From: Cryptomeria japonica
Lineage: Eukaryota > Streptophyta > Pinopsida > Cupressales > Cupressaceae
Assembly: GCF_030272615.1 (NCBI RefSeq)
Contig: NC_081409.1
Location: forward strand, 651,034,468-651,098,467
Length of the DNA: 64,000 bases
Direction: 5' to 3'
Made by a program: the position numbers and the translations under genes. Under the pieces are notes generated by a model. The model was given only the letters and a program-made list of their open reading frames with translations. It was not told the origin of the DNA and searched no databases. Within the stretch, counting starts at the first letter, position 1, and each line of letters starts with the position of its first letter. This document shows, one piece after another, positions 45,627 through 57,336 of this stretch.

Positions 45627-48600
45627 TCACCTCAAAGTTTGTAACCGGTTGGTTACAATCTGAAATATGTCTGCCAAAACCAAATTTAAGCTCTGCATGA
45701 ATCTATTGCTATCGTTCAAGGTTTCCTAAGTCTGTTGGATCATGTCAATGAGATTATGCATATGCTCCTCCGGTGATCTTTCTCCTTGAAGTAATGCCTT
45801 AGAGATCTCATTTCTTAGAGAGATAAGATTGTCCAGCTTGGGACCAAGTTTGTACTTAAGCTCTCTAGCATTTGCCTTAATTCTTTCTTTTTCTTTTTCA
45901 AATTTCTCCAGTTTCTCCTCAAATCCTACTATTTCTTTCTCAATTACTGATATAGGTTCGGATGAACCAATTATGCTATCATCTATATCATCTATATCCT
46001 TTTGTACTCTGCTTATTTCCTTTTCAATGTCCTTTGTTAACATATGTGGCTTACATGTTTCTCTGTACAACTCCTTATATTCCAAAATTATAGTATTAAG
46101 TGCTGGTAAAAGTGTGTTTATATGTTCTGTGCACTTCTTTATTGTATCCTCAAATAATTTTTCATTTTCCTTTTCAATTTTCTCTTTGAATGTATCCTCA
46201 TTTACCTTATCAGTTGTTATTACATTGTCAATAATGAATTTGGACAATGTGTCCAACTGACCTAAAGAATCCTATTATTGATCTATATTACATTTTGGTG
46301 CAATCATCTTAAGAATTGTAATTGTATCATCAATTGCCTTATAGGCCAATGCATTACAGTCAGTTATCTTCTTGATAGAGTCCAGGAGTACCTCTGTCAC
46401 ATTGGTAGGCCTGAATTCACTTAATGAAGTACTGGATGTCTGACCAACTGTCTTAATTACTTCAGTGCTTCCAACATTAGTAACCAATTTTCTTGTGTTA
46501 TCCTCTAATGGATTAGTCTGTGTTTGCATTTCAACTAGCAATGGTATGTGTTTCTCAGTGATTACCGGTTTCACTATCTCAATATGTACCTGCCCCTCTG
46601 TTGGTGTCTTTGTCGGTTTCTTTGTGGGTTTCTCTATCGGTTTCTCTATGTGCTCAACTGTCGGTAGCTCTGTCTTAGTAGGTTTCTCAGTGCCAGTCCC
46701 TGTATCTTCAGTATTCATACCAGTGTTTGATGGTTTTTTTTTTTGTAGTGTATGCTCTATTTGTGTGTCGACCTCAACATTCTCTGTCGATTGCTCAGCA
46801 ATGTTTCCACTATCAGCAATGTCATTGTTTACCTCTGTATTGTCCTTATCCACAACAATGTTCACTTCCTGAGTATCCACATTCATGGTGAATAGAATTT
46901 ATGATTAAGGGTTAGTATCATCATGTGTTATACATATACTGTCAGTAACTAGTGGATCATCAGAATGTACCGATGCAGTATCCAAGGGTGGTGGTAAGTT
47001 CTCAGTTATCTTTATGTTTGGTATTCCACCAATTCTCCCTTTCCCTTTGTCCTTATCCTTCTGATAAACTTTGAATGTTTTCTTCAACTTGTTCAATTCC
47101 TCTTATTTTTCCTTTTCAACAAAAAAGATATCCCATTTATCAGTCATTTCCTCTGCAATCTCATTAACTCTACCAGCCATAAAACTCACTTATCGGTGAC
47201 CACTAGCAAAACTGATCTATTAGCTTCATAGATTAGATCATCAATTTCCTCTAGAGTTAACAGGATGTATAGCTAGAAGTTTTACAATTTTAAGTTTCTT
47301 ATCTAAATCCATTACTGCAATCCTCTTTGCATCTAACCTCCTATATAGTTCATTTGGCAAGTCATCTACAACTTCAATTAACACTTTCTTGTATATGTCC
47401 AAACGTAGAATTATACTGTTTTCGATACTTCCCTTTTTTGAATCAGTGAATGTGTTATACAATTCTCTCACATATGCCACTTTATCGTCATTAGTTATTT
47501 TATTTAACAAATTGTCCAATGGTGGTATAACCTGTTTCTAGTTCTTCTTGGGTGTAAGTTTCTTTGTCCGTTGCCTTACTGCTTATTGTTTCTTTCTCAA
47601 GGTTCTTGTTTTCTTGGATGGAGGAGAGGGTATCGGTGAGGGTTTTCTTTTCCTATCAACTCTCTTGAAATCCATAGGTATCTCACTATTAGATGATGTG
47701 CCAACCGGTGAGATGTGTGCCTCCGGTTGTAGTCCTTCCAACTCACTTGCCTTTATACCAGTAATGTTCATAACATTTTCTTTATTTCTTTTACCTGCAT
47801 AAAAGCATCTCTTATGTATTTCTCTCTTTTCTTCCTTTGCTTCATTGTTTTTACATTTCTTTCAATTGTTTCTGCACTACCAAAAACTTCTTCTGATGGT
47901 TCTCTAGGTGCATCTAATAAGGCTTTTGCATAAATTTCAACAATGTTTAGATCTACCTCATAACCCATTTTTGTTACCCATATAGTCCTAGGTAATACAG
48001 CTTCCATCCATGTTTCATCTTTCTTAATTACAAAACAGATTTCCTTATCATATTTATCTACTACACTTTGTGGTAGTCTTTCTCTTGTTTTCATCTTGGT
48101 TTGGAAAGCTTTAAAATATTCAATTATATTGTTTTCCTTAGCAGTACCCATGACGGTGAAAGATTCTTGCAATTGTTTTCCTACTGATATGTCATATCCA
48201 AAGTCTTTCTGTCCAATACCGGGGATCTCTTTTGTGAAATACAACATAAGGCATACTAAGAGATTACCAAAAATGGAATGTCCCTTTCTTATCACCTTTT
48301 ATCTTCTTCAAGTTATCAATTAGTTCATCCTTCATCCATTCACACACATCTATTTTTGCATTATTGTTTACCATTTCATAAGCACTATTAATGCAAAGAC
48401 TAGAAACTAAATTGAGTTTCTTTGCATGTGTAGTCTTATAGCCTAAAATCATACTTATGAATCTCACATTGATGTCCTTGATTTCATTTACTCTTAGAGA
48501 TCTACTATCAGATGTTGCTCTGGTTAAGGTCATGAATTTGTTATTAGGAACCTTCTTAGTTTTGTTTGGTCTACTATCGGTTGAGGGTAAACCTGTTACT

Positions 48601-49017
48601 GCCCTAATTGCTTGCCGAGTGAATTTGCAGACTGAATCTAACCAAAGAAATTCTCCATGTGCCCTACTTAGGACAATTCTCACAACTTCCTCTGGAAATT
48701 TAGGGATGTTCAAGATTTCCACGAAACCTAAAGTCTCAATAATCTTGTGCTCAAGTTTGATAATGCCATTTTCATCGTAAATTACGGTTCTAAATATCTT
48801 TAACAACTCCTCAAAACCTAATTCCTCAATATTGTAGTGAATATATATCCTAGGGTCTTCAGCATAAGCTACACCTTTAAAGAATATTTGAAAATGCGCC
48901 TATGGAATCATCTTGCTTAGCTATCTCGAGAATAATTTTGAATACGAGCCTAGGGCATTTTATGTTTTCCATGATAATAGGGTTTGCAATAAATTTGGAA
49001 GCAAAAGAAGAAGCCAT
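45627..49017 (-). pseudogene. ORF2 of element E, unknown protein, broken
   Basis: It starts at ATG 49,017 (MASSF..FIANP) and ends at TGA 45,627. Blocks: N-terminal region to about 48,260 (GLPSTDSRPNKTKK, SLRVNEIKD, NNNAKIDVCEWMKDELID), then PGIGQKDFGYDISVGKQLQ and WMEAVLPRTIWVTKMGYEVD. A KRKPSPIPSPPSKKTR nuclear-signal-like stretch is next (near 47,630), then LDNLLNKITNDDK and LRLDIYKKVLIEVVDDLPNE. KGKGRIGG leads into a Thr/Glu-rich linker with repeated EKPT units (46,886-46,275). The C-terminal coiled coil is at 46,256-45,627. Long pieces remain open (203, 176, 180 and 175 codons), separated by stops and frameshifts. Function unknown. Confidence 0.75.
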
Positions 49018-49320
49018 TTGAAAAATACCTTTAGCTGCCCGATAATGTTTGAATGCCTGAAAGAAATCACTTCACACCTTTGCCTTGAATGCCTTTGCTC
49101 GGATTTTGCGCTCTCTGCAAATTTGAATGCTCGGTGAATCAAAAATGAGGGAAAATCAATGATTTAAATGACTTTTCCTTCAACAATCGCATTAAGTGCT
49201 CGATGGTTAAGTGAAAACTTAACACATCTACCAGTAAAGAAGAAATCTATCTTCTCATCATCAACCGAGGGTAAACTGCATGATATTCAATTTGCTGCAA
49301 TACCCCCAAAGGATTACTTC
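49018..49320 (-). promoter_or_regulatory. ORF1-ORF2 spacer, element E
   Basis: 303 bases. It keeps GATTCACCGAGCATTCAAATTT and the flanking conserved words of the A, B and D spacers. At the TATA position it has ATTTAAAT (49,162-49,169), so the box is weak or lost. Confidence 0.45.
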
Positions 49321-50433
49321 TCAGTGGGATGAAGAATCTCCTATTGGTGGAGTAATAGTCTGTTCTACCAGTGAAGAGATAGTCTCATCAAACATTCTGA
49401 TCTATCTTCCTAATCTATTGTTTTGAAAATTCTTTCTTTACCTCATCTACCTTTTCTTTGCCTTTCAAACTGGGTCATATATTATTTGTCGGTGAAGTCT
49501 TGCTTCCACAAAATTTTGCAATATGTCCAATTTTGTTACAAGTATAACAAGTCACATTATTCTTCTGAATAGCCTTTCCATATCCTATGTTGCTTTATGT
49601 TCGGCATTGATTAGATAAGTGCCCAAATCTTCCACAAACATAACATCTCACATTCATTCTGCAGTTTTCTAAATTATGACCAACTTTGTTGCATTTGGAA
49701 CATTGACCGGTGGGTGCATTAATGTTTTGATTGTTTATGAATCTACACTGATTTTCTCTATGACCATACTTGTTATAGTTAAAGCATTTCCCATTAAATT
49801 TGTAAGCATTAGGTTGTCTTACCGGTTTACTATGATCATGATTGTTTGCAGTACCGAAACTTTCACCAACTTCAAATCCAAGTCCATTAGTATCTCCATT
49901 AGGTTTCTGACTTTTCAGCATATCATCAAGTTCCTCTGAAGTTTTGTTGAATTTTTCTTTGTGTTGATTTGCAATAGTCAGCTCATTTCTAGAATTCCCA
50001 TTTTTCTCACAAGTTCAATTTTGTCATGTTGCATGTGAATCAAATTTGTTTTCAATATATCATTTTCATGACTAGGTCTTAGATTTTCATTTCCAGCATC
50101 ATTGAGTCTCCTAGTCAAGGCATCTTCATTCTTCTTCATGTCTTCAATGTCTTTACAAAATCTCATAGTCATATCTTGCATTTCATTCCTCATAGTACTA
50201 TTTTCTTGTCTCAAATTGTTCACAAGTTCATTAAGAGTTTCCTTTTCATCATTATCACTCTACATCTTCTCATGAAGTTCTTTTCTTTTATTTCTAGCTA
50301 TAGTAAGATTCTCCTAAAGTCCTTGAATAAATACTTGTGCAAAACTTAGATCATCTTCAAGTTTGATATTCTTCAACTTCTTTGAATCATAGTCTACAAG
50401 AGCTCCTTCCAATTGCTTTCTTAAGTTCTCCAT
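49321..50433 (-). pseudogene. ORF1 of element E: coiled coil plus CCHC knuckles
   Basis: It starts at ATG 50,433 and ends at TGA 49,321 (tail DSSSH). The N-terminal coiled coil includes NNLRQENSTMRNEMQDMTMR and RRLNDAGNENLRPSHENDI. Knuckles on the minus strand: the first has its second Cys changed (CFNYNKYGHRENQC), then CSKCNKVGHNLENC and CYVCGRFGHLSNQC. The fourth (CYTCNKIGHIAKFC-like, near 49,510) lies beyond a frame break. The span equals that in D within 3 bases. Confidence 0.82.
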
Positions 50434-50490
50434 CTGTATCAGTACCAGAATCTTCCTCAAGTTGTTAGGCTTTTGAAAATAGAGGACCAG

Positions 50491-50502
50491 GCTCTAGTAC
50501 CA
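50491..50502 (-). other. Primer-binding site, element E
   Basis: On the minus strand TGGTACTAGAGC, two changes from the initiator Met-tRNA complement, lies two bases from the LTR start at 50,505. Confidence 0.75.
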
Positions 50503-50504
50503 AT

Positions 50505-51283
50505 TGTTAGGATTAATGATAGTCCCAAAGATACTAAGAGGGGGGGTGAATCAATATCTAATCAGTTTACAGAATATTTAACCTTATTAAGAATTTTGCA
50601 TTCCAAAATAGTGTACCGGTAAATAAGAATTAATGCAATAAATAGGAACAGTAAAGACAACATAGAAAACATGTCATAACACAAGATATTTAAGGAGGAA
50701 ACCCAGTGTGGAAAAAACCTGGGTGGGATTTGTGACCCACAATATTCACTCACTAGCCAATGAATAAATATTACTTACAATGAGGGGCCTACACATGCAA
50801 GAAGGCCAATTGCCTAGAGCTCACTACTCAATAAGAGTCTCATTGACTACAAAAGTGGATTATCAAAATCCAATACAATGTACTGCTTCAAATTAGCATC
50901 AACTATGCTAGGTTCAGTACTAGTTTAAGTTCATTCTATAACCAAAACCTTTGTTGTCAACTTATATCTCCTTATACAAAAATATCATGCTATCCTTCTA
51001 CCATACTTCTTACACAAAATGACCTATAAGATCTCATACATATATATGGGTCTTTTACAATATACCATGATGGCTTTTAAAAAAGATAATTACATTAAAT
51101 ACAATAAACAAAAGATTATTCCTGGAGTGTCGATATGCATTATTGCCGCTGCCGGTGTATGTAGATGTCTATGTCAGTGTTGGTGGCTTTACCAGGTGAG
51201 TGCCAGAAGGTTGCCAGATGATTTCCAATAGGTTGCCATCAATGACAACACCATCATTCTCATAAGAGTGTAGAATGCCAACA
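50505..51283 (-). repeat. Element E 5' LTR
   Basis: 779 bases, TGTTAGGATTAATG to GCCAACA, followed by the CCAAC duplication. The stem is degraded here (GATACTAA against TCAATATC, 50,530-50,558). Confidence 0.9.
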
Positions 51284-51812
51284 CCAACTACCTGGAGCGC
51301 ACTACTCAAAAGAGTCACTGACTACAATATGGATAATTAAATCCAATACAATGTACTACTCAAAAATAGCATCTCTAATGCCTAGTTCAGTACCAGTTTA
51401 AGCTCAATCATATACTTTAACCTAAACCTTTTACTATCTTTACATATATTTTGTCCTTCTTCCTTACAATTCCATTCTTATTCATTCATATCCATTCATT
51501 TACAAAAATGATCTATAAGATCTCATATATATGAGTCTTTTACAATACACTAAGTCAGCTTACAAATAATTAATTACATTTACAATATAGTTCATATAAG
51601 CAAAACTTTATCCCATGTCGGCTTGAGTGCTGGTATACTTCATTTCCGGTGTAATCATGATGCTGATGAAAGTGTCTGTCAATGTCAGTGCCTGCCAGTG
51701 TATGATGTCTTGAGATGTCAGTGATGTGTAGAAACCTGTTGCCGGTTGGTTGCCTGTTGGTTGCCATCAATGACAACATTGACTAATCTCATTAGAGTGT
51801 AAAATGCCAACG
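51284..51812 (-). repeat. Element D 5' LTR, second part
   Basis: Resumes after element E with CCAAC and matches 38,738-39,267 of the D 3' LTR. Ends GCCAACG, then TATTA, the duplication of element D. Confidence 0.9.
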
Positions 51813-52933
51813 TATTAACACAACAACTTAGCAACCTGTAAACATAAAAGTATATAACAATAAATAAAAATGCAACCACAAAGATGAACACCATAACACC
51901 ACATATTTATACGTGGAAAACCTCAATGAGGAAAAACCACAATGGGATTGGAGACCCACAATATCTATCCACTGATCAAATGAATAAATATTACAATAAG
52001 GGGCTTGCGCACGCAATAAGGACAACAACCTAGAGCACACTTTTCATCACAAAAGGAGCCTCACTGAATATAGAAAACAAGGGACTACAATTTGGAATGA
52101 AGATTTTACTACAAGAAAAACATCTCCTATGACTGAGTGCAACTCCTATTAAGCTCAATACCGGAGGCCTTAAACCTCTTAGAAAAACCCAATTCAATCA
52201 CCTCTGATCAACCAAAACCTCTACATATGATTACAACTTTATTCGCACATAGATAATCCCGTAACCCACATACCATGATCTACAAAGAGATCTTACATCA
52301 TATTTATACCAACCCAAGACCTAAACAATTAGTTCAGCCACCTAAAAGATGATATAATAAATCCATTACATAATCCCACAAATAAATGATAAACCAAGTC
52401 AGCCTAAGACCGAAACAACATAAACCAATCAATAAATCCAACCGGTAACGCATCGGGAGCATCAACCAACACGTTACATAAACTAGTCCATAACCTATCA
52501 GAATAAGACCAAACCTCTAATAGGTCGCCATAAGCCAAATGAAATACCACTGATGAAATAGAACACAAACATGATAACCATCAGTATCCTGATAACCTTC
52601 TAGAAGCTGCACCAACACCACATATCGAATCCATCAAAATATCTTCAACAAAGCTCTGTCAGTAAAACCCTTACTAGTAATAAAAAGGCTTACTAGAACA
52701 TATGATAGCTTTTGAATCATCAAATCCTAAACCAATTGAATGTGATATGCATCAGGAACACATGAATAATCAATCCAAACCAATTCCACAAGCTGGAGCA
52801 TACTAGAGAAGATTTCCATATAAACATCATAAACCAACCACTCTACCTTAACTCGGTAGACAACAAAACAACTAGTGTTGACATTAATGACAAACATCAA
52901 TGCAACACAATCAATTACTCCAAATTGCCAACA
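51813..52933 (-). repeat. Element C 5' LTR, distal part
   Basis: Starts with TATTA and then continues the C LTR cut at 38,438. Matches 34,815-35,620 in its second half and ends TTGCCAACA. Contains the GGAAAACC...GGAAAAACCACAATGGGA core near 51,915. Confidence 0.82.
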
Positions 52934-53111
52934 AGAAACATCCATCAACAACATCAACAAACATATAAACATACTCTCTCTCCCCTTTTGACAACAATGA
53001 CAAAGGCATGCAAAACTCCCCCTATGAAACTCACTCCTGCTCCCCCAAGAGGAAGCACCCAAGAATCAATCCAAATAAAAATATACAAGATGTTCACTAG
53101 ACCAATGCACA
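52934..53111 (-). other. Copia 3' untranslated remnant with purine tracts
   Basis: Purine tracts on the minus strand (AAAAGGGGAGAGAGAG at 52,975-52,990 and AGGGGGAGTTTTG near 53,012-53,024) follow the RNase H stop, as in the other Copia elements. No ORF is seen. Confidence 0.55.
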
Positions 53112-53480
53112 TTAGTTCAAAACAAAAAGGGGTAATACCCCTAACTTCTACCGAAGATACTCAAAAGTATCCTTACACAATGCCTTAGTAAAGATATCTG
53201 CAATATGCTCCTTTATAAGTACATACTCAAGTTTGACTTTATTGTCCAACACTTTTTCCCTTAATAAATGGTACTGAATAGATATATGCTTTGTTCTAGA
53301 ATATTATACTGGATTCATTGAAATATTTATTGCACTGGTAATGTCACACATGATTGAGATAGGGTCATCAAAATTTACACCCATATCCTTCAAAGTTTGC
53401 TTCATCCATAAGATCTGGGTACAAAATGAAGATGTTTCAATATATTCTGCTTCAACTATAGATAGAGATGTTATGATAAC
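53112..53480 (-). pseudogene. Fragment F: Copia RNase H C-terminal half
   Basis: Minus-strand reading gives SLSIVEAEYIETSSFCTQIL, INISMNPV, RTKHISIQYHLLREKVLDNK, HIADIFTKALCKDTFEYL and LGVLPLF, ending in TAA at 53,112. It has stops after NPV and before KLGVLP. It joins an LTR directly at 53,481, so gag, protease, integrase, RT and the PBS are deleted. Confidence 0.8.
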
Positions 53481-54154
53481 TGATGAACAACTGACAAGGG
53501 GGGTTTGAATTAGTTGTTAACAGATTATGAAACTTTAAGCACACAAAACCTTTTACCAAAATGCATAAACCAAATACCAGAATAACAGATATATCAATTA
53601 AGCACAGACAAAAAATCATAAATCAATTACCATGCATACACACCACATAACACCAAGATTTGTACGTGAAAAACCCGGTAAAGGAAAAAACCACAATGGG
53701 AAGCCTACTCACAATCGGATAATACTTTTGCAGTAAGTATGTGATTACAATAAGGGGCCTGCACATGCAGGAAGGCCAACAGCCAAAAGCGCACTGCTCA
53801 TCATAAAGGAGCCTCACTAACTACAAAAGAAATACAGACTACAATCTGTAACTAAGAATGAACTGCAAGAATAACATCTCCTATGGCTGAGTACAATTCT
53901 AGTTAAGCTCAATACCAGAGGTCTTAAATCCCTTACACAAACCCAATTCAATCACCTATGATCGACCAAACCTTTTGCATATGATTACATTTTTATTCGC
54001 ACATAGATAATCCCATAACCTTGACCTTATGCCATGATCTACCAAGAGATATTACATCATATTTATACCAACCTGAGACCTAAACAATTAGGTCGGCCAC
54101 CTAAAAGATGATACAATAAATCCATTACATAAACCCGCAAACCAATGATAAACC
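53481..54154 (-). repeat. Fragment F LTR, truncated
   Basis: Starts TGATGAACAACTGAC with stem AACAACT/AGTTGTT around a G-run (53,486-53,518). Homologous to the LTRs of C and, in reverse orientation, of Copia-3. It is cut by the Copia-3 LTR at 54,155. Confidence 0.8.
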
Positions 54155-55387
54155 TGTTGGCAATTTGGAGGAATTGATTAGGTGTTGCATTGATGTTTGT
54201 CATTGATGTCAACACAAGTTGTTTTGTTGTTAACCGACTTCCGGTAGAGTTGTTGGTTTATCATGTTGATCTGGAGATTTGTCTTCGAGTTTTGGTCTAG
54301 GTGTTGGAATTGGTTTGTATTTGTTATTCATGTGTTCCTGATGTGTATCAATTTCAGTTGGTTCAGGATTTGATGATCCACATGATGTCATATGTTCTAG
54401 TAAGCCTTTTGATTACCCGTAAGGGTTTTACTAACAATATTTTGTTGAAGATATTTTGATGAATCTGATAAGTGGTGTTGGTGTTGCTTCTAAAAGGTTA
54501 TCAGAATGATGATGGTTATCATGTTTGTGTTCCAGTTGATCATGGTGTTTCATTTGGCTTATGGAGACCTATTTTGGGTCTGGTGTTATTCTGTTAGGTT
54601 ATGGACCGGTTTATGTAATGTGTTGGTCGATGCTCCCAATGTGTCACCGGTTGGATTTATTGTTTGGTTTATGTTGTTTCAGTCTTAGGCCGATGTGGTT
54701 TATCATTGTTTTATGAGATTATATAATGGATCTATTGTATTATCTTTTAGATGGTCGACCTAATTGTTTAGGTCTTCGGCTGGTATAAATATGATGTAAG
54801 ATCTCTTTGTAGATAATGTAGTAGGTCAAGGTCATGGGATTGTCTGTGTGCGAATAAATTTGCAATCATATGTAGAGGTTTTGGTCAATCATAGGTGATT
54901 GAATTGGGTTTGTAAAAGAGGTTTAAAACCTCCAGTATTGAGCTTAACCGAAATTGTACTCAAGCGCATAGGAGATGTTATTCTTGTCATCCATCCATCT
55001 TTCTAGATTGTAGTCTAGATTTATTTTGTAGTCGGTGAGGCTACTTTTATGATGAGAAGTGCTTTATAAGCTATTGGCCTTCTTTCATGTGCAGGCCCCT
55101 CTTATTGTAATCACATACTTGCTGCAGAAGTATTTTCTGACTATGGATAGGCTTCCCACCATGGTTTTTCCCTTTACCAGGTTTTCCACCTACAAGTCAT
55201 GGTGTTATGTGTTATGGATGGTTGGTAATTGTTTCGTGATTTAAGTTTATGCTTAATTGTTATATCTTCTATTCTGGTATTTGGTTTATGCATTCCGGTA
55301 AAAGGTTTTTTGTTATTGAAGTTTTATAATCTGTTGACAATTGATTCATCCCTCCCCCCTCTCAATTGTCCACCAATTATCCTAACT
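54155..55387 (+). repeat. Copia-3 5' LTR
   Basis: 1,233 bases, TGTTGGCAATTTGG to CCTAACT (terminal A changed to T). Perfect 9-bp stem GACAATTGA/TCAATTGTC around a C-run (55,336-55,370). Core CATGGTTTTTCCC...GGTTTTCCACC near 55,160. Confidence 0.88.
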
Positions 55388-55389
55388 AT

Positions 55390-55401
55390 TGGTATCAGAG
55401 C
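55390..55401 (+). other. Primer-binding site, Copia-3
   Basis: TGGTATCAGAGC, an exact match to the initiator Met-tRNA complement. The next bases (TTGGTCCTC...TTGAGGA) are shared with the leader of element B, linking the two families. Confidence 0.9.
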
Positions 55402-55442
55402 TTGGTCCTCTTTTTAGAAGGTTAACCACTTGAGGAAATCCT

Positions 55443-56595
55443 ATGGCAACTAATAGTTCAACTGCATCAATTTTTCGGAGAGGGACACCTAAGCTTGATT
55501 CAAAAAATTATAGGGCATGGAAGATTCAAATGGAAACTCATTTGAGATGTATTGGGAAAGAGATTTCGAAGGTCACGAAGAAAGGCTATACTCCTCATAA
55601 TCTGACATCTGGAAATACTCCTCCAGCAACATTGGATAAGGACATTGAGAATGATTGTAGAGATAGAGAAGTACTCTTAAGTGCACTTTCTGATCAACAA
55701 ATTATGGGATTAATTGACCAATCATCTGCGAAGGCTATATGGGATAAGTTGGAGGCTCTAAATGAAGGTGACCCTACTGTTAAAATTGCTAAACTTTATG
55801 GTTACTAGGTGAGGTATGAGAATATGAAGATGGAATAAGATGAAAGGATTGTTGCTTTTATGGAAAGAGTTAATGAAAATGTTATGGGAATTCAGTGATG
55901 TGGTGGACATTTGAGTGAAGATGAGATTGTTTCTAAAGTATTGAGAGCTTTGTCACCGACTTACAAGATGAAGGCTACGACAATTAATGAGATGAGAACA
56001 ATGGCTAACACTTCTGTTAATAGGGATACCTTGGTTGAAAAATTATCTGGTTTTGAGCTTGAAGAATTTGGTCCTTAAGGAGCAACAAAGACTGAATTTG
56101 CTTTTCACACATCTGCATCATGAACCAGCAAGAGTGATTAGAAATCTTAATATGCGAAGGAACTGGAGGAAATGAAGAAAGAAGATGATGAGTTTGAGAA
56201 ACTTGAAGCCCTATTTTCTCGAAGAGTACCTAAAGGTTCAACAAGAAGTAAGTATGAAGGAAAATCGCCTTTTAAATTTTTTGCATGTAATAAGATAGGT
56301 CATGTTGCATCTAGATGTCTTGAATGGAATTCAATATTTGAAGAGAAAGCTAGAAGATCTTTTAGGCCTAACCATGATTATCAGAACAAGCATAAGTACA
56401 GGAGAAACAAAGACAAATCAAGATGAACCGACTCAAGATTCAGCTAGTGTGACTGATTTTGATGATGAACCGACTCAAGATTCAACTAGTGGATCCGACA
56501 TTGGAAAGGAATAAATATTTTTGGCTATCAAGGAAGATGCTCTAATACCTGTTATTCAAAATGAGGAAAAGGCCCTTGCTGCTAAAATTGAAGAC
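55443..56595 (+). pseudogene. Copia-3 Gag, broken
   Basis: ATG at 55,443 (MATNSSTASIFRRGTPKLDS) opens 121 codons including WKIQMETHLRCIGKEI and LSALSDQQIMGLIDQSSAKA, ended by TAG at 55,806. The frame continues with further stops (55,836, 55,896, 56,076). SEDEIVSKVLRAL, TMANTSVNRDTLVEKLSGFE and a zinc knuckle whose first Cys is replaced (FFACNKIGHVASRC, near 56,280) follow. A duplicated DEPTQDS motif is at 56,422-56,490. The acidic tail ends at AAKIED, where element B inserted (TSD AAGAC at 56,591-56,595). Confidence 0.88.
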
Positions 56596-57334
56596 TGTTG
56601 GCAAATGCACACTCGAATGAGAAATTGTAGGTGATTGAAGGTATTATCATTGATGGCAACCTTACAATCCTATGACACTAGCAGACTCTACACCAACACC
56701 GGCAGCGGCAAAGATGTTTACTGACACCTCAGCTGACAAAATTTTATTTTGTATTTAATTGTAAAATGTTTTTGTAAAATCAACAAGGCAAATTATAATA
56801 GGAATCATATAAGTATGAGATCTTGTAGATCATTCAAGAATGTAAGGGATGTATGAAATGTAATAGGCAGATGCAAATATTAAGGCAGATTGTGGAATAA
56901 GGTTTATGAAAGTTGTATGAGATTAAACCAGTGCTGAACCTAGCATAGCAGATGTTGAACCGAAGCAGTACATGATATTGGATTTGTATAATCCATTTTT
57001 GTAAGTCAGTGAGACTTCCCTTTTGTATTTAAGTAGTTGGCCTTCCTGCATGTGCAGGCCCCTGTTGTAAGTAATATTCACTTATTGGCCAATGAGCGAA
57101 TATTGTGGGTCACAAATCCCACCGAGGTTTTTTCCACACCGAGTTTCCTCATTTAAAATATTGTGTTATGTGTGTTTTCTATGTTGTGGTTATTGATCTT
57201 ATTTACTGCATTATTTTTGGTTTACCGGTACACTATTTTGGAATACAATTCATTTAATAAGTTTAGAAAATCTATTAACTGGTTAGATATTGATTCACCC
57301 CCCCCCCCTCTCAGTATCTTTGGGAATCCTAACA
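56596..57334 (+). repeat. Element B 5' LTR
   Basis: 739 bases, TGTTGGCAAATGC to CCTAACA. Stem GATATTGA/TCAGTATC (57,286-57,318) pairs with one U-G wobble around a C-run. Confidence 0.93.
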
Positions 57335-57336
57335 AT

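Larger units (their letters stand above)
44598..51283 (-). mobile_element. Element E: complete non-autonomous ORF1-ORF2 element
   Basis: 6,686 bases with CCAAC on both sides (44,593-44,597 and 51,284-51,288), inside the 5' LTR of D. On the minus strand: 5' LTR, PBS, ORF1 (50,433-49,321), 303-base spacer, ORF2 (49,017-45,627), polypurine tracts, 3' LTR. Almost the same total length as element B (6,684), which is inserted elsewhere. Confidence 0.93.
38439..51812 (-). mobile_element. Element D: non-autonomous ORF1-ORF2 element, split by element E
   Basis: Own sequence is 38,439-44,597 plus 51,289-51,812. The TSD is TATTA. On the minus strand: 5' LTR, PBS, ORF1 (44,218-43,109), spacer, ORF2 (42,806-39,502), polypurine tracts, 3' LTR. 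It has the best preserved ORF1 in the window. It sits in the 5' LTR of C, and its own 5' LTR holds E. Confidence 0.92.
34815..52933 (-). mobile_element. Element C: decayed Copia-like element with Gag-like ORF1 and pol remnants; host of D and E
   Basis: On the minus strand: 5' LTR (52,933-51,818 joined to 38,438-38,364 around element D), PBS, coiled-coil/CCHC ORF1, integrase and RT scraps, RNase H scrap, polypurine tract, 3' LTR (35,620 to about 34,815, truncated). It is the only element here that joins the ORF1 type of A, B, D and E to Copia pol sequence. Large deletions make it non-functional. Confidence 0.75.

Noticed and set aside
46465-46872. Long plus-strand ORFs opposite ORF2 (also 14,050-14,445, 40,270-40,527, 45,829-46,260 and the minus ORFs at 60,758-61,168 and 61,525-62,007)
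   Set aside because: They are antisense shadows of the Thr/Glu- and Lys-rich ORF2 regions, which give Ser/Val/Phe-rich low-complexity translations.
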